Shown here one piece after another: positions 1-8,050 of a DNA stretch of 18,465 bases. Source of the DNA: an uncultured Parvibacter sp. (GTDB lineage: Bacteria > Actinomycetota > Coriobacteriia > Coriobacteriales > Eggerthellaceae); contig CAJUNI010000042.1 of the NCBI GenBank assembly GCA_910587945.1, positions 542 through 19,006 of the forward strand, written 5' to 3'. Position 1 is the first letter of the stretch; every line of letters begins with the position of its first letter. The notes under the pieces were generated by a model. That model was not told the DNA's origin and did no database searches. It was given only the letters and a program-made list of their open reading frames with translations. The position numbers were made by a program, and so were the translations under genes.

Positions 1-52
<52 letters not shown>

Positions 53-70
53 GTGCGTTGCAGCTTAAAT

Positions 71-99
71 ATAGTATGCGAAACTGAGCTTAGTGACAA
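71..99 (-). promoter_or_regulatory. promoter of tRNA-Asp
   Basis: Read on the minus strand, a -35 box TTGTCA (94-99) and a -10 box TACTAT (71-76) are separated by exactly 17 bp. Each differs from the sigma-70-type consensus at one or two positions. The -10 box ends 18 bp before the first base of the tRNA, so transcription would start a few bases upstream of the mature 5' end. The stretch up to the lipoprotein stop codon is AT-rich and holds nothing else obvious. Confidence 0.7.
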
Positions 100-141
100 T
101 ACCCAATTTCAAAAATTTCAAGACTGTCGATGGACGGTAGT

Positions 142-828
142 TTAAGCCACCACTCCGTGAACAAATACGCTGTAATTTGCGCCCTCAGCAGGAACAATCA
201 CTTCATAGTCAGAAGTACCGCCAGCAACATCAGCAAGATGCTCGACACCGCCGCCAATAATTGAACCCGATGCGTCATAGGCAATGGCACCCACAATGAC
301 GCGTCCAAACGTGTCTTCAGTTTCATTGAAGAAGGTACCCGTTAAGACACCATTGTTATCGGTGGGTTCGTCAGCCACAAAGACGTTGGCATTGTCGCTC
401 ATAGAGGCTTCTTGAGTAGTCCATGTAGCATCCACTGATGCCACCGTCGAGCCATCAGGAATGTCGATAGTCACACCGTAGCCAAACTCTTCGCCACCCA
501 ACAGCGTACCCAGATCGCACACCTCATTGCCTAACGCTTTGCCAGCCTCATCATAGGCGGTGAGTGTTACTACAAACTGCGGGAACACGGCATTGTCATT
601 CGGATTCTCAACTACCGCACCCACATTCACGACATCGCCGATAACGGAATAGCCCGTTTTAACCGTAGGATTCGTAACTTCGTCAGTCGGCGAAATATCC
701 TGAGCTTTAACCGGCTGATCGCTCGAGCCGCTTGAGCTACCGCTATCCGCGCTCTGTCCCCCACAGCCACCCAAACATAATACGAGGGCTGCACAGGCGG
801 CCGCTGCCACAAACTTTCCTGCTTTCAT
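142..828 (-). CDS. lipoprotein with two FxLYD-like domains
   Basis: This is a predicted secreted lipoprotein of 228 residues. A short N-terminus with Lys2 and Lys5, a hydrophobic core and the lipobox LGGC put the lipidated cysteine at residue 22, so the mature protein should be anchored on the outer face of the membrane. A Gly/Ser-rich linker (about 23-36) follows. The rest looks like two beta-sandwich units, about 61-140 and 155-228. Each carries the FxLYD-type pattern of an 'N-x-T/N' turn, a strand ending in 'AYDxxGxxxG' and a following 'GG-E/T' turn. Such domains occur in many cell-surface lipoproteins of unknown function; no ligand can be assigned. I chose ATG 828 over ATG 855 because AGGAGG lies 5 nt before it and because the longer start would put acidic residues ahead of the signal peptide. 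The gene stands alone between the DUF2344 gene and tRNA-Asp; its promoter is not clear. Confidence 0.82.
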   Translation of the reverse strand: MKAGKFVAAAACAALVLCLGGCGGQSADSGSSSGSSDQPVKAQDISPTDEVTNPTVKTGYSVIGDVVNVGAVVENPNDNAVFPQFVVTLTAYDEAGKALGNEVCDLGTLLGGEEFGYGVTIDIPDGSTVASVDATWTTQEASMSDNANVFVADEPTDNNGVLTGTFFNETEDTFGRVIVGAIAYDASGSIIGGGVEHLADVAGGTSDYEVIVPAEGANYSVFVHGVVA

Positions 829-833
829 CGCAT

Positions 834-839
834 CCTCCT
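834..839 (-). promoter_or_regulatory. ribosome binding site fixing the lipoprotein start
   Basis: The minus strand carries a full AGGAGG here, 5 nt ahead of ATG 828. The in-frame ATG at 855 has no such sequence before it. A small inverted repeat, TGACT-N5-AGTCA at 864-878, lies upstream in the untranslated leader and may be incidental. Confidence 0.75.
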
Positions 840-1041
840 GACTATTGATATTCATAGTTATGTTGACTCTATTAGTCAGTGTAGAAGCCCGAACACTCCC
901 CTAGCCAAGACCGAGCTCGGCTGTTGGAAAACAGTAAAGGGAAGGGGGCTTGGCGGTAATGCGTCGTTCATGATGGACACCTGCAAAGCCGACAACATGC
1001 ACTACACCCAGAAGTCGCGCACCTACAAAAGAGTCGATGGT

Positions 1042-1677
1042 TTAACGCGTAGGCGGAAGTACGGTTTGAGCCACACGAACGAGCTCGGTGACAGCCAACC
1101 CATTACCTGCCTGCTCACAACAGGCTGCGAGCAATTTATCGGGGCGCAGAGAGCCGGTTGGTTTCGCTTCAAGCGTAAACCGTGCCATACCATTCTTCAC
1201 CTCAATATCACCCTGCAAATACTCAGTTACGGGAAGAATTTTCTCTTTCTTCTTCCGGATAACGGTAATGGTTTCGGGAACAACGAGAGTATCGATAGGC
1301 TGGTTAAACCGAGCTTCATAGGTACTAAAAGGACAGGCCACAGAAGCCGCAGGAGCACTGGCTTCTACATAGCCGCAAGATACCGGCATCAGATCTTCGG
1401 GGCTTGCCTTTTGGAGAGCCGACAAAGCTTCTTCCGGATCAACCCAACAGGTCAGGAATACGTCGTAGAACTCCGGCATACCTCCCACTCCCACCGGAAG
1501 AGCCGCTCCAAAACCAATCCGCATGTGAGGTGAAAACCCTTGGCTTACCGCATAGGGCAAGTGAGCACGGCGCACAGCCCGCTCAAGGCTTCGCGCAACC
1601 TCCAAATGAGAAAGCATGGCCAAACGACCGGTTTTTCCAAACACTACCCGAAGACGAAACAATGACGGATCGGCCAT
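1042..1677 (-). CDS. DUF2344 / radical SAM-linked protein (TIGR03936 type)
   Basis: The 211-residue product matches the TIGR03936/DUF2344 family. It shows the N-terminal pattern 'LRVVFGKTGRLAMLSHL', a following 'RAVRRAHLPYAVSQGFSPH' helix and turn, and 'FGAALPVGV' around residues 52-63. The family's function is not known. It is nearly always adjacent to, or fused with, the TIGR03960 radical SAM protein, and here its ATG shares one base with that gene's TAA stop (TAATG, base 1677), which implies translational coupling. A ribosome binding site GGGGGAGGTG lies inside the end of the upstream gene. No signal peptide or membrane segment is present, so it should be cytoplasmic. In many bacteria RNase G and rplU follow this pair; here a lipoprotein gene does instead. 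The last gene of the presumed eight-gene transcript; no convincing terminator follows. Confidence 0.85.
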   Translation of the reverse strand: MADPSLFRLRVVFGKTGRLAMLSHLEVARSLERAVRRAHLPYAVSQGFSPHMRIGFGAALPVGVGGMPEFYDVFLTCWVDPEEALSALQKASPEDLMPVSCGYVEASAPAASVACPFSTYEARFNQPIDTLVVPETITVIRKKKEKILPVTEYLQGDIEVKNGMARFTLEAKPTGSLRPDKLLAACCEQAGNGLAVTELVRVAQTVLPPTR

Positions 1678-3626
1678 TAGGACACCTCCCCCTCGGTGGT
1701 CGCAACTTCTTTCGATGCATCGCCTTTGATACTGCGCGTTGCTTGCAACTGATTATCCACTCCAAGGCTCGGGCAGGCCCCGCATCCGGAACACGCATCA
1801 AAGGTACAGTCCGGTGTGGTTATGCCTTGCTCAGCCCGCTTGCGTTCCAACGCTAAAAAGCGAGGAGAAACACCCATGGAAATATGGGCCCAGGGCATCA
1901 CATAGGAAGTCTCATAGCCTTGCTGGGCAATAGCTTCTGGATCAACCCCCGTATCCGCCATAGCGCTGCGCCAAGCCTCCTCGTCGAAGTGCTCCATCCA
2001 TGCATCAAAGCGCGCACCCCGCTTCCAGGCCAGCTCCAGCGCGTCTGCCACCGGTCGACCACCACGGCTCATAACCGCTTCCACAAAGCTCGTTTTGGGA
2101 TCATGCCAATTTACATCCACGGCACGATACTTCACAGAGTTTCGGAGCAACTTAACACGACGAAGCGTCTCATCGGGAGAAATCTGACCATCCCATTGGA
2201 ATGGGGTTTGAGCTTTAGGTACGAAGACGGCGCAGGAAACGCTCATCCGCACACTCCCCCGCTGATCAGGGGGAACTGCAGCTTTCGCCCGGTCATAGGC
2301 ACGCTGAGCCAAAGAAGCAATCCCTTTGATATCCTCGTCGGTTTCCGTCGGCAAGCCAATCATGAAATAGAGCTTACACCGGCGCCAGCCCGCTGCAAAT
2401 GCGGCATCAATGGCGGAAAACAAATCCTCTTCCGTCACGTTTTTATTAATCACATCGCGAAGGCGCTGGGTTCCCGCTTCAGGAGCAAAAGTTAGGCCGC
2501 CTTTTTTCTGACCAGCAATAAGAGCAGCCATGTCAACGCCAAAGGAGTCAAGACGCTGAGATGGTAGTGAAATGCGGATACCTTTTCCCGCACAGGCGCC
2601 GTTGAGCCGCTCTAGGATTTCGGGGATTTGCGAGTGATCCGTTGAGGACAGCGACGTCAAGCTGACTTCGTCATAGCCCGTTTCCTCAATGCCGCGCAGG
2701 ACCGCCGAAACGATGTTATGGGCAGAACGCTCGCGCACCGGACGATACATCATGCCGGCTTGGCAGAAGCGGCACCCGCGGGCACAACCACGTAGCACTT
2801 CAACATTGACGCGGTCGTGAACCACCTCAGCAAAGGGTACGACCATGGGCTCCCAGGCGTCACTTTCGGCGAACCCTTCCCAGACTCGCTTTTGAATCAC
2901 CTCAGGAATGCCTTCCTCCAAAGGCGCAACCCATGACCCCGTTGCTTGAGCTTCCGCCTCATCCAGCACCCGGTAAAACCGCGGAACGTAGGAGCCTGGA
3001 ATCTCTTTGGCTACTCGACGCAGAATCTCTTCGCGACTTTTACCCTCCTGGCGCAATTGGCGAATCAGCTCCAGAGTATCGGGTGTAGCCTCTTCCCCTT
3101 CTCCAATGGTCAAAATATCGAAAAAGGGTGCAAAGGGCTCCGGATTAAGAGCGCAGGGGCCACCGCCCAAAATGATGGGGTCATCCTCAGATCGATCGGC
3201 AGCACGCAGGGGGATTCCTGCCAAATCGAGCGTCTCTAATACATTGGTGGCCGCTAACTCATGGGGCAAGGTAATACCCACAGCATCAAAGGACCCAAGC
3301 GGACGACGGCTCTCCAAAGAAAACAACGGCACGTCTTCTTGGCGCATCGTTTCAATAAAATCCACAGCCGGTAAATAGGCCCGCTCCGCTCGCAAGTTAG
3401 GCCGTGCATTCACTGCATTCACCAGAATACGAACGGCTTGGTTGGCTTGACCAAGTTCGTAGGTATCGGGATACACCATACAGAAGGAGAAATCGCCCTC
3501 TGTTTTTACCGTAGCTCCCCATTCCCCTCCGGTATAGCGAGAGGGGCGTTCGGCTTTTGCGATAAGGGGATCAAGAATCTCTGACGGAATAGGTGCGGGG
3601 TCTTTAAACCGAGCAACATTTCTCAT
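1677..3626 (-). CDS. B12-binding-domain radical SAM protein (TIGR03960 type)
   Basis: The 649-residue protein is a radical SAM enzyme of unknown substrate. Residues about 40-180 form a B12-binding-like Rossmann domain ('VYPDTYELGQAN', 'ILGGGPCALNPEPF', 'GEGEEA'). It lacks the DxHxxG motif of lower-ligand cobalamin binders, so cobalamin binding is uncertain. The radical SAM core follows, with CARGCRFC at 281-288 (Cys281, Cys285, Cys288) as the [4Fe-4S]/SAM site, then 'SLPSQRLDSF' and 'FAPEAGTQRLRDVINK', which are typical of the family. A second cysteine cluster near the C-terminus (Cys607, Cys612, Cys615, Cys618) could hold another Fe-S cluster. It starts at ATG 3626, overlapping the previous gene's TGA by four bases (ATGA), and ends overlapping DUF2344 by one base. 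The operon context suggests co-expression with cell-elongation genes, but a direct role there is only inference. Confidence 0.88.
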   Translation of the reverse strand: MRNVARFKDPAPIPSEILDPLIAKAERPSRYTGGEWGATVKTEGDFSFCMVYPDTYELGQANQAVRILVNAVNARPNLRAERAYLPAVDFIETMRQEDVPLFSLESRRPLGSFDAVGITLPHELAATNVLETLDLAGIPLRAADRSEDDPIILGGGPCALNPEPFAPFFDILTIGEGEEATPDTLELIRQLRQEGKSREEILRRVAKEIPGSYVPRFYRVLDEAEAQATGSWVAPLEEGIPEVIQKRVWEGFAESDAWEPMVVPFAEVVHDRVNVEVLRGCARGCRFCQAGMMYRPVRERSAHNIVSAVLRGIEETGYDEVSLTSLSSTDHSQIPEILERLNGACAGKGIRISLPSQRLDSFGVDMAALIAGQKKGGLTFAPEAGTQRLRDVINKNVTEEDLFSAIDAAFAAGWRRCKLYFMIGLPTETDEDIKGIASLAQRAYDRAKAAVPPDQRGSVRMSVSCAVFVPKAQTPFQWDGQISPDETLRRVKLLRNSVKYRAVDVNWHDPKTSFVEAVMSRGGRPVADALELAWKRGARFDAWMEHFDEEAWRSAMADTGVDPEAIAQQGYETSYVMPWAHISMGVSPRFLALERKRAEQGITTPDCTFDACSGCGACPSLGVDNQLQATRSIKGDASKEVATTEGEVS

Positions 3627-4681
3627 GCGTTCTTATTCACCGCCCCGGATACTTTAGAAGCCACAGCTCCAAATGCTTCGCTGGCTTTTGCGGTAAGCGG
3701 AGACGATGCCACCTTGCCCGCTGCAAGCACCGCTTTATCCCGAGCCGTCTGGATGACGTTGGCCATACCCACAATATCGCCGCCAGCCTCAAAGTACTCA
3801 ATAGCCGCGCGACCCATAGCTTCGGTGCCAGCAAAACCAATGGCACCCTTCACGGCCCAGCCCAAAATGGGCACGACACCGGCAATTTGACGCGCAACAC
3901 CGCGGCATAAGAATGCACCGCCTACAACCAGGGCGAGCTCTTTAATGCGATCCGCATTGAGCGGCTGACCATAGGCCGCCGCAATCTGCAACAGCATCTT
4001 CATCTGATTGAGCGTCATGATGGGCATATCGGCACCCGGGATAAACATGACGGCGCCAATACCTGCATTTTGCAGTGAAGTAGTGGTCACAGAGTCCAAG
4101 GACAGTGGCTTCCGAATAAAGGGGAACGCCAGCGCAAAGGCCAGCTTCTTCCCCGCACAGGCGGTAATAATCCAGCGGCCCATTCGCTCATCCAACGTGA
4201 GCAGTGCGTCATCGGTTAAGGGCAGCGGCTCTTCGCTTGCATGAGCTTCCAACGCCGGAGACAAAACATCATGGTGATTGGGTGCAGGGGTATCGGGAGC
4301 AGCCACATCCCCAACCGGAATGGCATAGCCCGCTGCTTCACAGGCCGTGCGAAGGGTTTCGGGACTGTCGGTAACTACCATAGTGGGAACCGATGCGCTC
4401 CGCAGTTGCTGGGCATGAAAACCAGCATCCGCATCAGTAGCCGCTACCAGAACGGCCATGTCCTCGGAGGAGTCCGCCGGGAGCATTTCGCGCTCGGCAA
4501 GATATTCAATAGAGACCCGAGCACTGGGGCTACCGCTCGCAAAAAGCGACCGAACGTGGGCCGCCAAATCCGGCGACGCGTCCGGTTCGATATAAACCCG
4601 CACTGCCAACGGGGTAGTGCGCGCAGCATCAATATCGGTTGCTGCTTTTAGAACCGCTGGAATATCAACGGGGAGTTGCAT
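3623..4681 (-). CDS. DUF697 (YcjF-like) membrane-associated protein without a GTPase P-loop
   Basis: The product has 352 residues from ATG 4681. Residues about 160-300 match the DUF697 pattern: 'LQNAGIGAVMFIPGADMP', 'LNQMKMLLQIAAAYGQPL', 'RIKELALVVGGAFLCRGVAR', 'GTEAMGRAAIEYFEAGG'. The domain includes hydrophobic stretches able to enter the membrane. In many relatives DUF697 follows an Era-like GTPase domain. Here the N-terminal 130 residues show alternating strands and helices ('MAVLVAATDADAGFHAQQL', 'VPTMVVTDSPETL') but no GxxxxGK[S/T] P-loop and no NKxD, so it may be a degenerate GTPase-like domain or something unrelated. An acidic/Pro-rich linker (about 127-155) joins the halves. The start ATG 4681 lies inside rodA (17-nt overlap) with AAGAGG five bases before it; an in-frame TTG at 4699 is less likely. 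Its function is unknown; placement suggests a partner of the elongation machinery. Confidence 0.75.
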   Translation of the reverse strand: MQLPVDIPAVLKAATDIDAARTTPLAVRVYIEPDASPDLAAHVRSLFASGSPSARVSIEYLAEREMLPADSSEDMAVLVAATDADAGFHAQQLRSASVPTMVVTDSPETLRTACEAAGYAIPVGDVAAPDTPAPNHHDVLSPALEAHASEEPLPLTDDALLTLDERMGRWIITACAGKKLAFALAFPFIRKPLSLDSVTTTSLQNAGIGAVMFIPGADMPIMTLNQMKMLLQIAAAYGQPLNADRIKELALVVGGAFLCRGVARQIAGVVPILGWAVKGAIGFAGTEAMGRAAIEYFEAGGDIVGMANVIQTARDKAVLAAGKVASSPLTAKASEAFGAVASKVSGAVNKNA

Positions 4682-5888
4682 AGACGCCTCTTTTCCCAAG
4701 TGCGCTCTTATGAGAGCATACCGAACAAATCATACCCAGCATCATGAAATTCACGAGCATAAACGACGACCCATAACTTACAAAGGGAAGCGGGATACCC
4801 GTGATGGGCATCAATCCGCAGGTCATGCCAATGTTCTCAAGAATCTGGAAGAGCCACATTCCTACTACCCCCATGCAGATAAGCATGCCAAACAAATCAT
4901 CAGAGCTGCGGGCAATGCGTACACACACAAGGATAAGAAGAATATAGAGCACCAGTAATACTATGGCGCCAAAGAACCCGAATTCCTCAGCCAAAACGCA
5001 GAAGACAAAGTCCGTTTCCGATTCCGGTACATAGCCGTAAGCTGCTTGGGTGCCATTCATGAATCCTTTACCAAACAGACCCCCCGAGCCAATAGCAATC
5101 ATGGCTTGAGAGAGGTTGTATGAAATGTCCGAGGTGCCCGACTCAGGATCCAAAAACACCAGCAAACGATTGCGCTGGTAGGTCTTGAGCAGTTTGTAAT
5201 CGCCCGTCGAGTTCTTGATGACCTCATCAATCGCGAAGATGGCCGCAATAGCGGCAATGCCCAGAGCAAGCGTCACCAGAAGATAGCGCACGCGAGCACC
5301 GCCCATAACCAGAATGGTAGCCGCAATAAACAGATAGACCAAGCCAGTGCCTAAGTCAGGCTGGGTCATAATGCACAAAAACGGCAGCAGCATGAGCACA
5401 ACACATTTCAGGTATTCCCGCAGGTCATCCAACTTGCCGCCGTAGCGAGCCACCATGGAAGCCCCAAACAAAATGATGGTGACTTTGGCAAACTCACCGG
5501 GCTGGATTTGCATGCCCACACGAATCCACGATTTGGCACCCATGCCTGCATCAGTACCCAAACCGGGAATATGAGGAAGTAGGATCAAAACAATGCTGAC
5601 CACCAGAAAGAACGTGGATAAGTTAGCGAAGCGGCGATAGTCAATATGCCAGATCACCACCATGGCTACTAAGCCAATAGCTACACCCTGAAGCTGACGG
5701 GTAAAGGAATGGGCTGTAGAAGCACTCGTTGCCGACCAGCAAACTACCAGCCCATAGCAAATGAGCGCGGCTGCCACCAAAAGCAACATGATAATAAGCG
5801 GCGAAAACGACAGGCCTTTTCCGCGGCGCTCGGCGCGCGGCGCCGAAGCATTTCCCATCAGAGAGTCTATTTGTGGTAAGCCAGCCAT
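4665..5888 (-). CDS. rodA: RodA, SEDS peptidoglycan glycosyltransferase
   Basis: The 407-residue polytopic membrane protein belongs to the FtsW/RodA/SpoVE (SEDS) family, which polymerises glycan strands from lipid II together with a class B PBP. Visible landmarks are a cytoplasmic N-terminus of about 27 residues, about ten hydrophobic segments, 'KSWIRVG' with 'PGEFAK' (119-135), 'QPDLGTG' (176-182), 'AIGSGGLFGKG' (265-275), and the ETDF motif with catalytic-type Asp293 followed by 'LAEEFGFFG'. The family signature 'PITGIPLPFVSYGSS' is at 361-375. Position directly after the PBP2 gene and mreBCD marks it as RodA rather than FtsW. Start ATG 5888 has a GGGGAG ribosome binding site and sits 9 nt after the PBP2 stop. 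The end overlaps the DUF697 gene. Confidence 0.95.
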   Translation of the reverse strand: MAGLPQIDSLMGNASAPRAERRGKGLSFSPLIIMLLLVAAALICYGLVVCWSATSASTAHSFTRQLQGVAIGLVAMVVIWHIDYRRFANLSTFFLVVSIVLILLPHIPGLGTDAGMGAKSWIRVGMQIQPGEFAKVTIILFGASMVARYGGKLDDLREYLKCVVLMLLPFLCIMTQPDLGTGLVYLFIAATILVMGGARVRYLLVTLALGIAAIAAIFAIDEVIKNSTGDYKLLKTYQRNRLLVFLDPESGTSDISYNLSQAMIAIGSGGLFGKGFMNGTQAAYGYVPESETDFVFCVLAEEFGFFGAIVLLVLYILLILVCVRIARSSDDLFGMLICMGVVGMWLFQILENIGMTCGLMPITGIPLPFVSYGSSFMLVNFMMLGMICSVCSHKSALGKRGVYATPR

Positions 5889-5897
5889 AGTTCTCCC

Positions 5898-8039
5898 CTA
5901 GTCCTCACGCTCGCCGCTCGTACCCTTATACTCCACAACCTGACCCGTAGAGCCCACCAGACGCTGAGGCACCACGTCGCTCGTGCCAGAGTCGGCGGCA
6001 AGGGTTGCTTGCAGAAGCTGGGCGACCAAGGGGGCCGCCACTTCACTACCACCGCCACCTTGCTCGATTACCACCGCAGCTACGTATTTAGGGTCATCAT
6101 AGGGGGCATAGGCTACAAACCAGGCATCGTCAGGCTTTTCCGTATGTTCGGCTGTACCCGATTTACCCGCTGCTTGAACCCCTGCCTCCTCAAAAAGGCG
6201 CGCGGGGTTTTTGTTATCAGTAATCACGCCACGCAGCGCATCCCGGACAAATGACAGGTCACTGGGGTCAACATCCAGATCCATGACCACTTCAGGCTCG
6301 TAGGTAACTACCGTCTCCCCTTGGGAGTTACGCACTGACTGCAAGAGGTGAGGTTTCATGATGGTGCCAGTAGCAATACCGCCATAGGCTACCGCAATTT
6401 GTAGCGGCGTCACCAATACGTCGCCCTGGCCAATGATCATATTGGTGTAGTCGCCACCACGCCACACACCATCAGCCGGTCGATTACGAAATGCTTGGGT
6501 TTTCCACTCCGGCGTCGGAATGCGCCCCGCCGATTCGTTATCCAAATCAATGCCTGTCACTTGGCCAAGACCAAAGCGCTTCAAATAATCTTGCAGAGCC
6601 GTTTCGGACAACTCGCCCGTGCCATTAGGTCCGTGATCATAGAACGCTTTTGCAATCTCATAGAACACGACGTCGCAAGAATTCACAATGCCGCCGCGCA
6701 AATCCAACACCCCATGGCCCGCATGATTCCAGCATTTCTGGATATCGCCCGAGCCAAATCCATCCCATGAGCCAGTACAGTCCCAGGTGGAGGATCCGTC
6801 AGCAAACCCGTATTGCAATGCCGCTAACGACGTAAACGCTTTATAGGTAGAAGCAGCGGCGTAGAGACCATTCACAACGCGATTGCTTAACGGCGCATAG
6901 GAATCTTCTGAGTTGTAGACGCTCCAAATATCTTCTGAAATGGAGCCAGTGAGTTTATTCGGATCATAGGTGGGGAAACTTGACATAGCTACCACCGCGC
7001 CCGTGCGTACATCAAGTACTACAGCCGCTCCCGACACACCTTTTCCCATACCAATAACGTCGCCCGGAGCTATCAATTCCGCTAAGGCGGTATCCGCCAC
7101 ATACTGCACCCGAGAGTCTAGTGTCAGCACGATGTCAGAGCCTTTCGTGGGAAGGGTTTCGCTCACCACCTCCACAACGTTGCCCACCGCATCGACCGCC
7201 ACACGACGAGCCCCATGATCGCCGGATATGACATTGTCGTATTTCGATTCGAGTCCCGCAAGACCCACGGTATCCACGGAAAGGATCTCGCGCCCCTCCT
7301 CGGATCCATCTAATTGTTCTTGGGTAGGAGATCCGGTATAACCCAGCGCATGGGCAGCCAGGGCACCATAGGGGTATTCACGAATGGTGCGCATTTCGAT
7401 AGTGATACCCTCAAATGCATCGGCATGCTCTGAGATAAACGCCACATCCCGCAGCCGCGCATCTTCGGCCAACACGCGCTGACCTTGGGCTCCTGCCGAA
7501 GAATCGGCAGCCCGCTGCCGCAAGATATTAAAGGGGATACCTAACACCGCCGAGAGACGGCGCAGCACATCGGTATCAGTTGCTACTTCTGCTTCCGCTA
7601 ACACAGTCTGAGCAGATCGGTTCTTAGCCAACACCTGCCCCGTTGAGTCAAGGATTTCACCGCGCGGAGCTGGAGTGGATACGGTCACAAACAGATTGTT
7701 TTCCGCTCGCTCTTCATAGACCGACGAAGAGAGTACCTGAAGACTCCACAGTTTTGCCGTCAACGAACCAAAAATACCTGCTACTAAAACCCCCAGAGCC
7801 GCAAAGCGGGTCTTCAGATTGCCTACCGCTTGGCCCGGTGCTTCCATGGGAGTGGACGATACCTTTCCCCCATCCCCATCTTTTGCATCCCGCGCAAAGG
7901 CCAGCGTATCCACATGGGAAACGCGGGGACCTACCATGGGAGTTTCATTGCCGCGCCGAGAGCGCACCACAGCAATGGCTGCAATCACAACCAAAACCAC
8001 GAGGGCCGCTACTATGGCGGCAATGATTGACTCGAGCAC
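5898..8039 (-). CDS. mrdA: penicillin-binding protein 2 (class B transpeptidase of the elongasome)
   Basis: The 713-residue protein cross-links peptidoglycan during cell elongation as RodA's partner. The transpeptidase motifs are STYK (catalytic Ser397, Lys400), SCD (454-456, the SxD form) and KSGT (626-629). A PBP dimerisation-type region precedes them ('APRGEILDSTGQVLAKNR', 'REYPYGALAAHALGYTG', 'GLAGLESKYD'). The N-terminus is unusual: one hydrophobic segment at about 4-25 followed by RSRR, then a 50-residue polar linker and the usual membrane anchor at about 79-97. Between STYK and SCD lie Asp420, Cys421, Cys436, His442 and Cys455, resembling the zinc site described in some PBP2 proteins. 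I chose GTG 8039, not ATG 8114, because GAAAGG stands five bases before it and it clears the mreD stop by 10 nt, whereas 8114 would overlap mreD by 65 nt. Confidence 0.93.
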   Translation of the reverse strand: MLESIIAAIVAALVVLVVIAAIAVVRSRRGNETPMVGPRVSHVDTLAFARDAKDGDGGKVSSTPMEAPGQAVGNLKTRFAALGVLVAGIFGSLTAKLWSLQVLSSSVYEERAENNLFVTVSTPAPRGEILDSTGQVLAKNRSAQTVLAEAEVATDTDVLRRLSAVLGIPFNILRQRAADSSAGAQGQRVLAEDARLRDVAFISEHADAFEGITIEMRTIREYPYGALAAHALGYTGSPTQEQLDGSEEGREILSVDTVGLAGLESKYDNVISGDHGARRVAVDAVGNVVEVVSETLPTKGSDIVLTLDSRVQYVADTALAELIAPGDVIGMGKGVSGAAVVLDVRTGAVVAMSSFPTYDPNKLTGSISEDIWSVYNSEDSYAPLSNRVVNGLYAAASTYKAFTSLAALQYGFADGSSTWDCTGSWDGFGSGDIQKCWNHAGHGVLDLRGGIVNSCDVVFYEIAKAFYDHGPNGTGELSETALQDYLKRFGLGQVTGIDLDNESAGRIPTPEWKTQAFRNRPADGVWRGGDYTNMIIGQGDVLVTPLQIAVAYGGIATGTIMKPHLLQSVRNSQGETVVTYEPEVVMDLDVDPSDLSFVRDALRGVITDNKNPARLFEEAGVQAAGKSGTAEHTEKPDDAWFVAYAPYDDPKYVAAVVIEQGGGGSEVAAPLVAQLLQATLAADSGTSDVVPQRLVGSTGQVVEYKGTSGERED

Positions 8040-8044
8040 GGTTA

Positions 8045-8050
8045 CCTTTC
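8045..8050 (-). promoter_or_regulatory. ribosome binding site fixing the PBP2 GTG start
   Basis: GAAAGG on the minus strand is separated by five bases from GTG 8039. It partly overlaps the TAG stop of mreD (8050-8052), consistent with translational coupling, and supports the shorter PBP2 reading over the ATG at 8114. Confidence 0.6.

Noticed and set aside
906..930. Palindrome CCGAGCTCGG with flanking CCAA/TTGG as a terminator for the DUF2344 end
   Set aside because: The foldable stem is short and interrupted, no U tract follows on the minus strand, and it lies more than 100 nt past the stop.
970..1533. 187-codon open frame on the plus strand opposite the DUF2344 gene
   Set aside because: It overlaps a gene with strong family motifs, and its own sequence shows no domain or convincing ribosome binding site.
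4682..4699. TTG start at 4699 for the DUF697 protein
   Set aside because: The ATG at 4681 has AAGAGG at good distance and gives a shorter overlap with rodA. The extra six residues are just rodA sequence in another frame.
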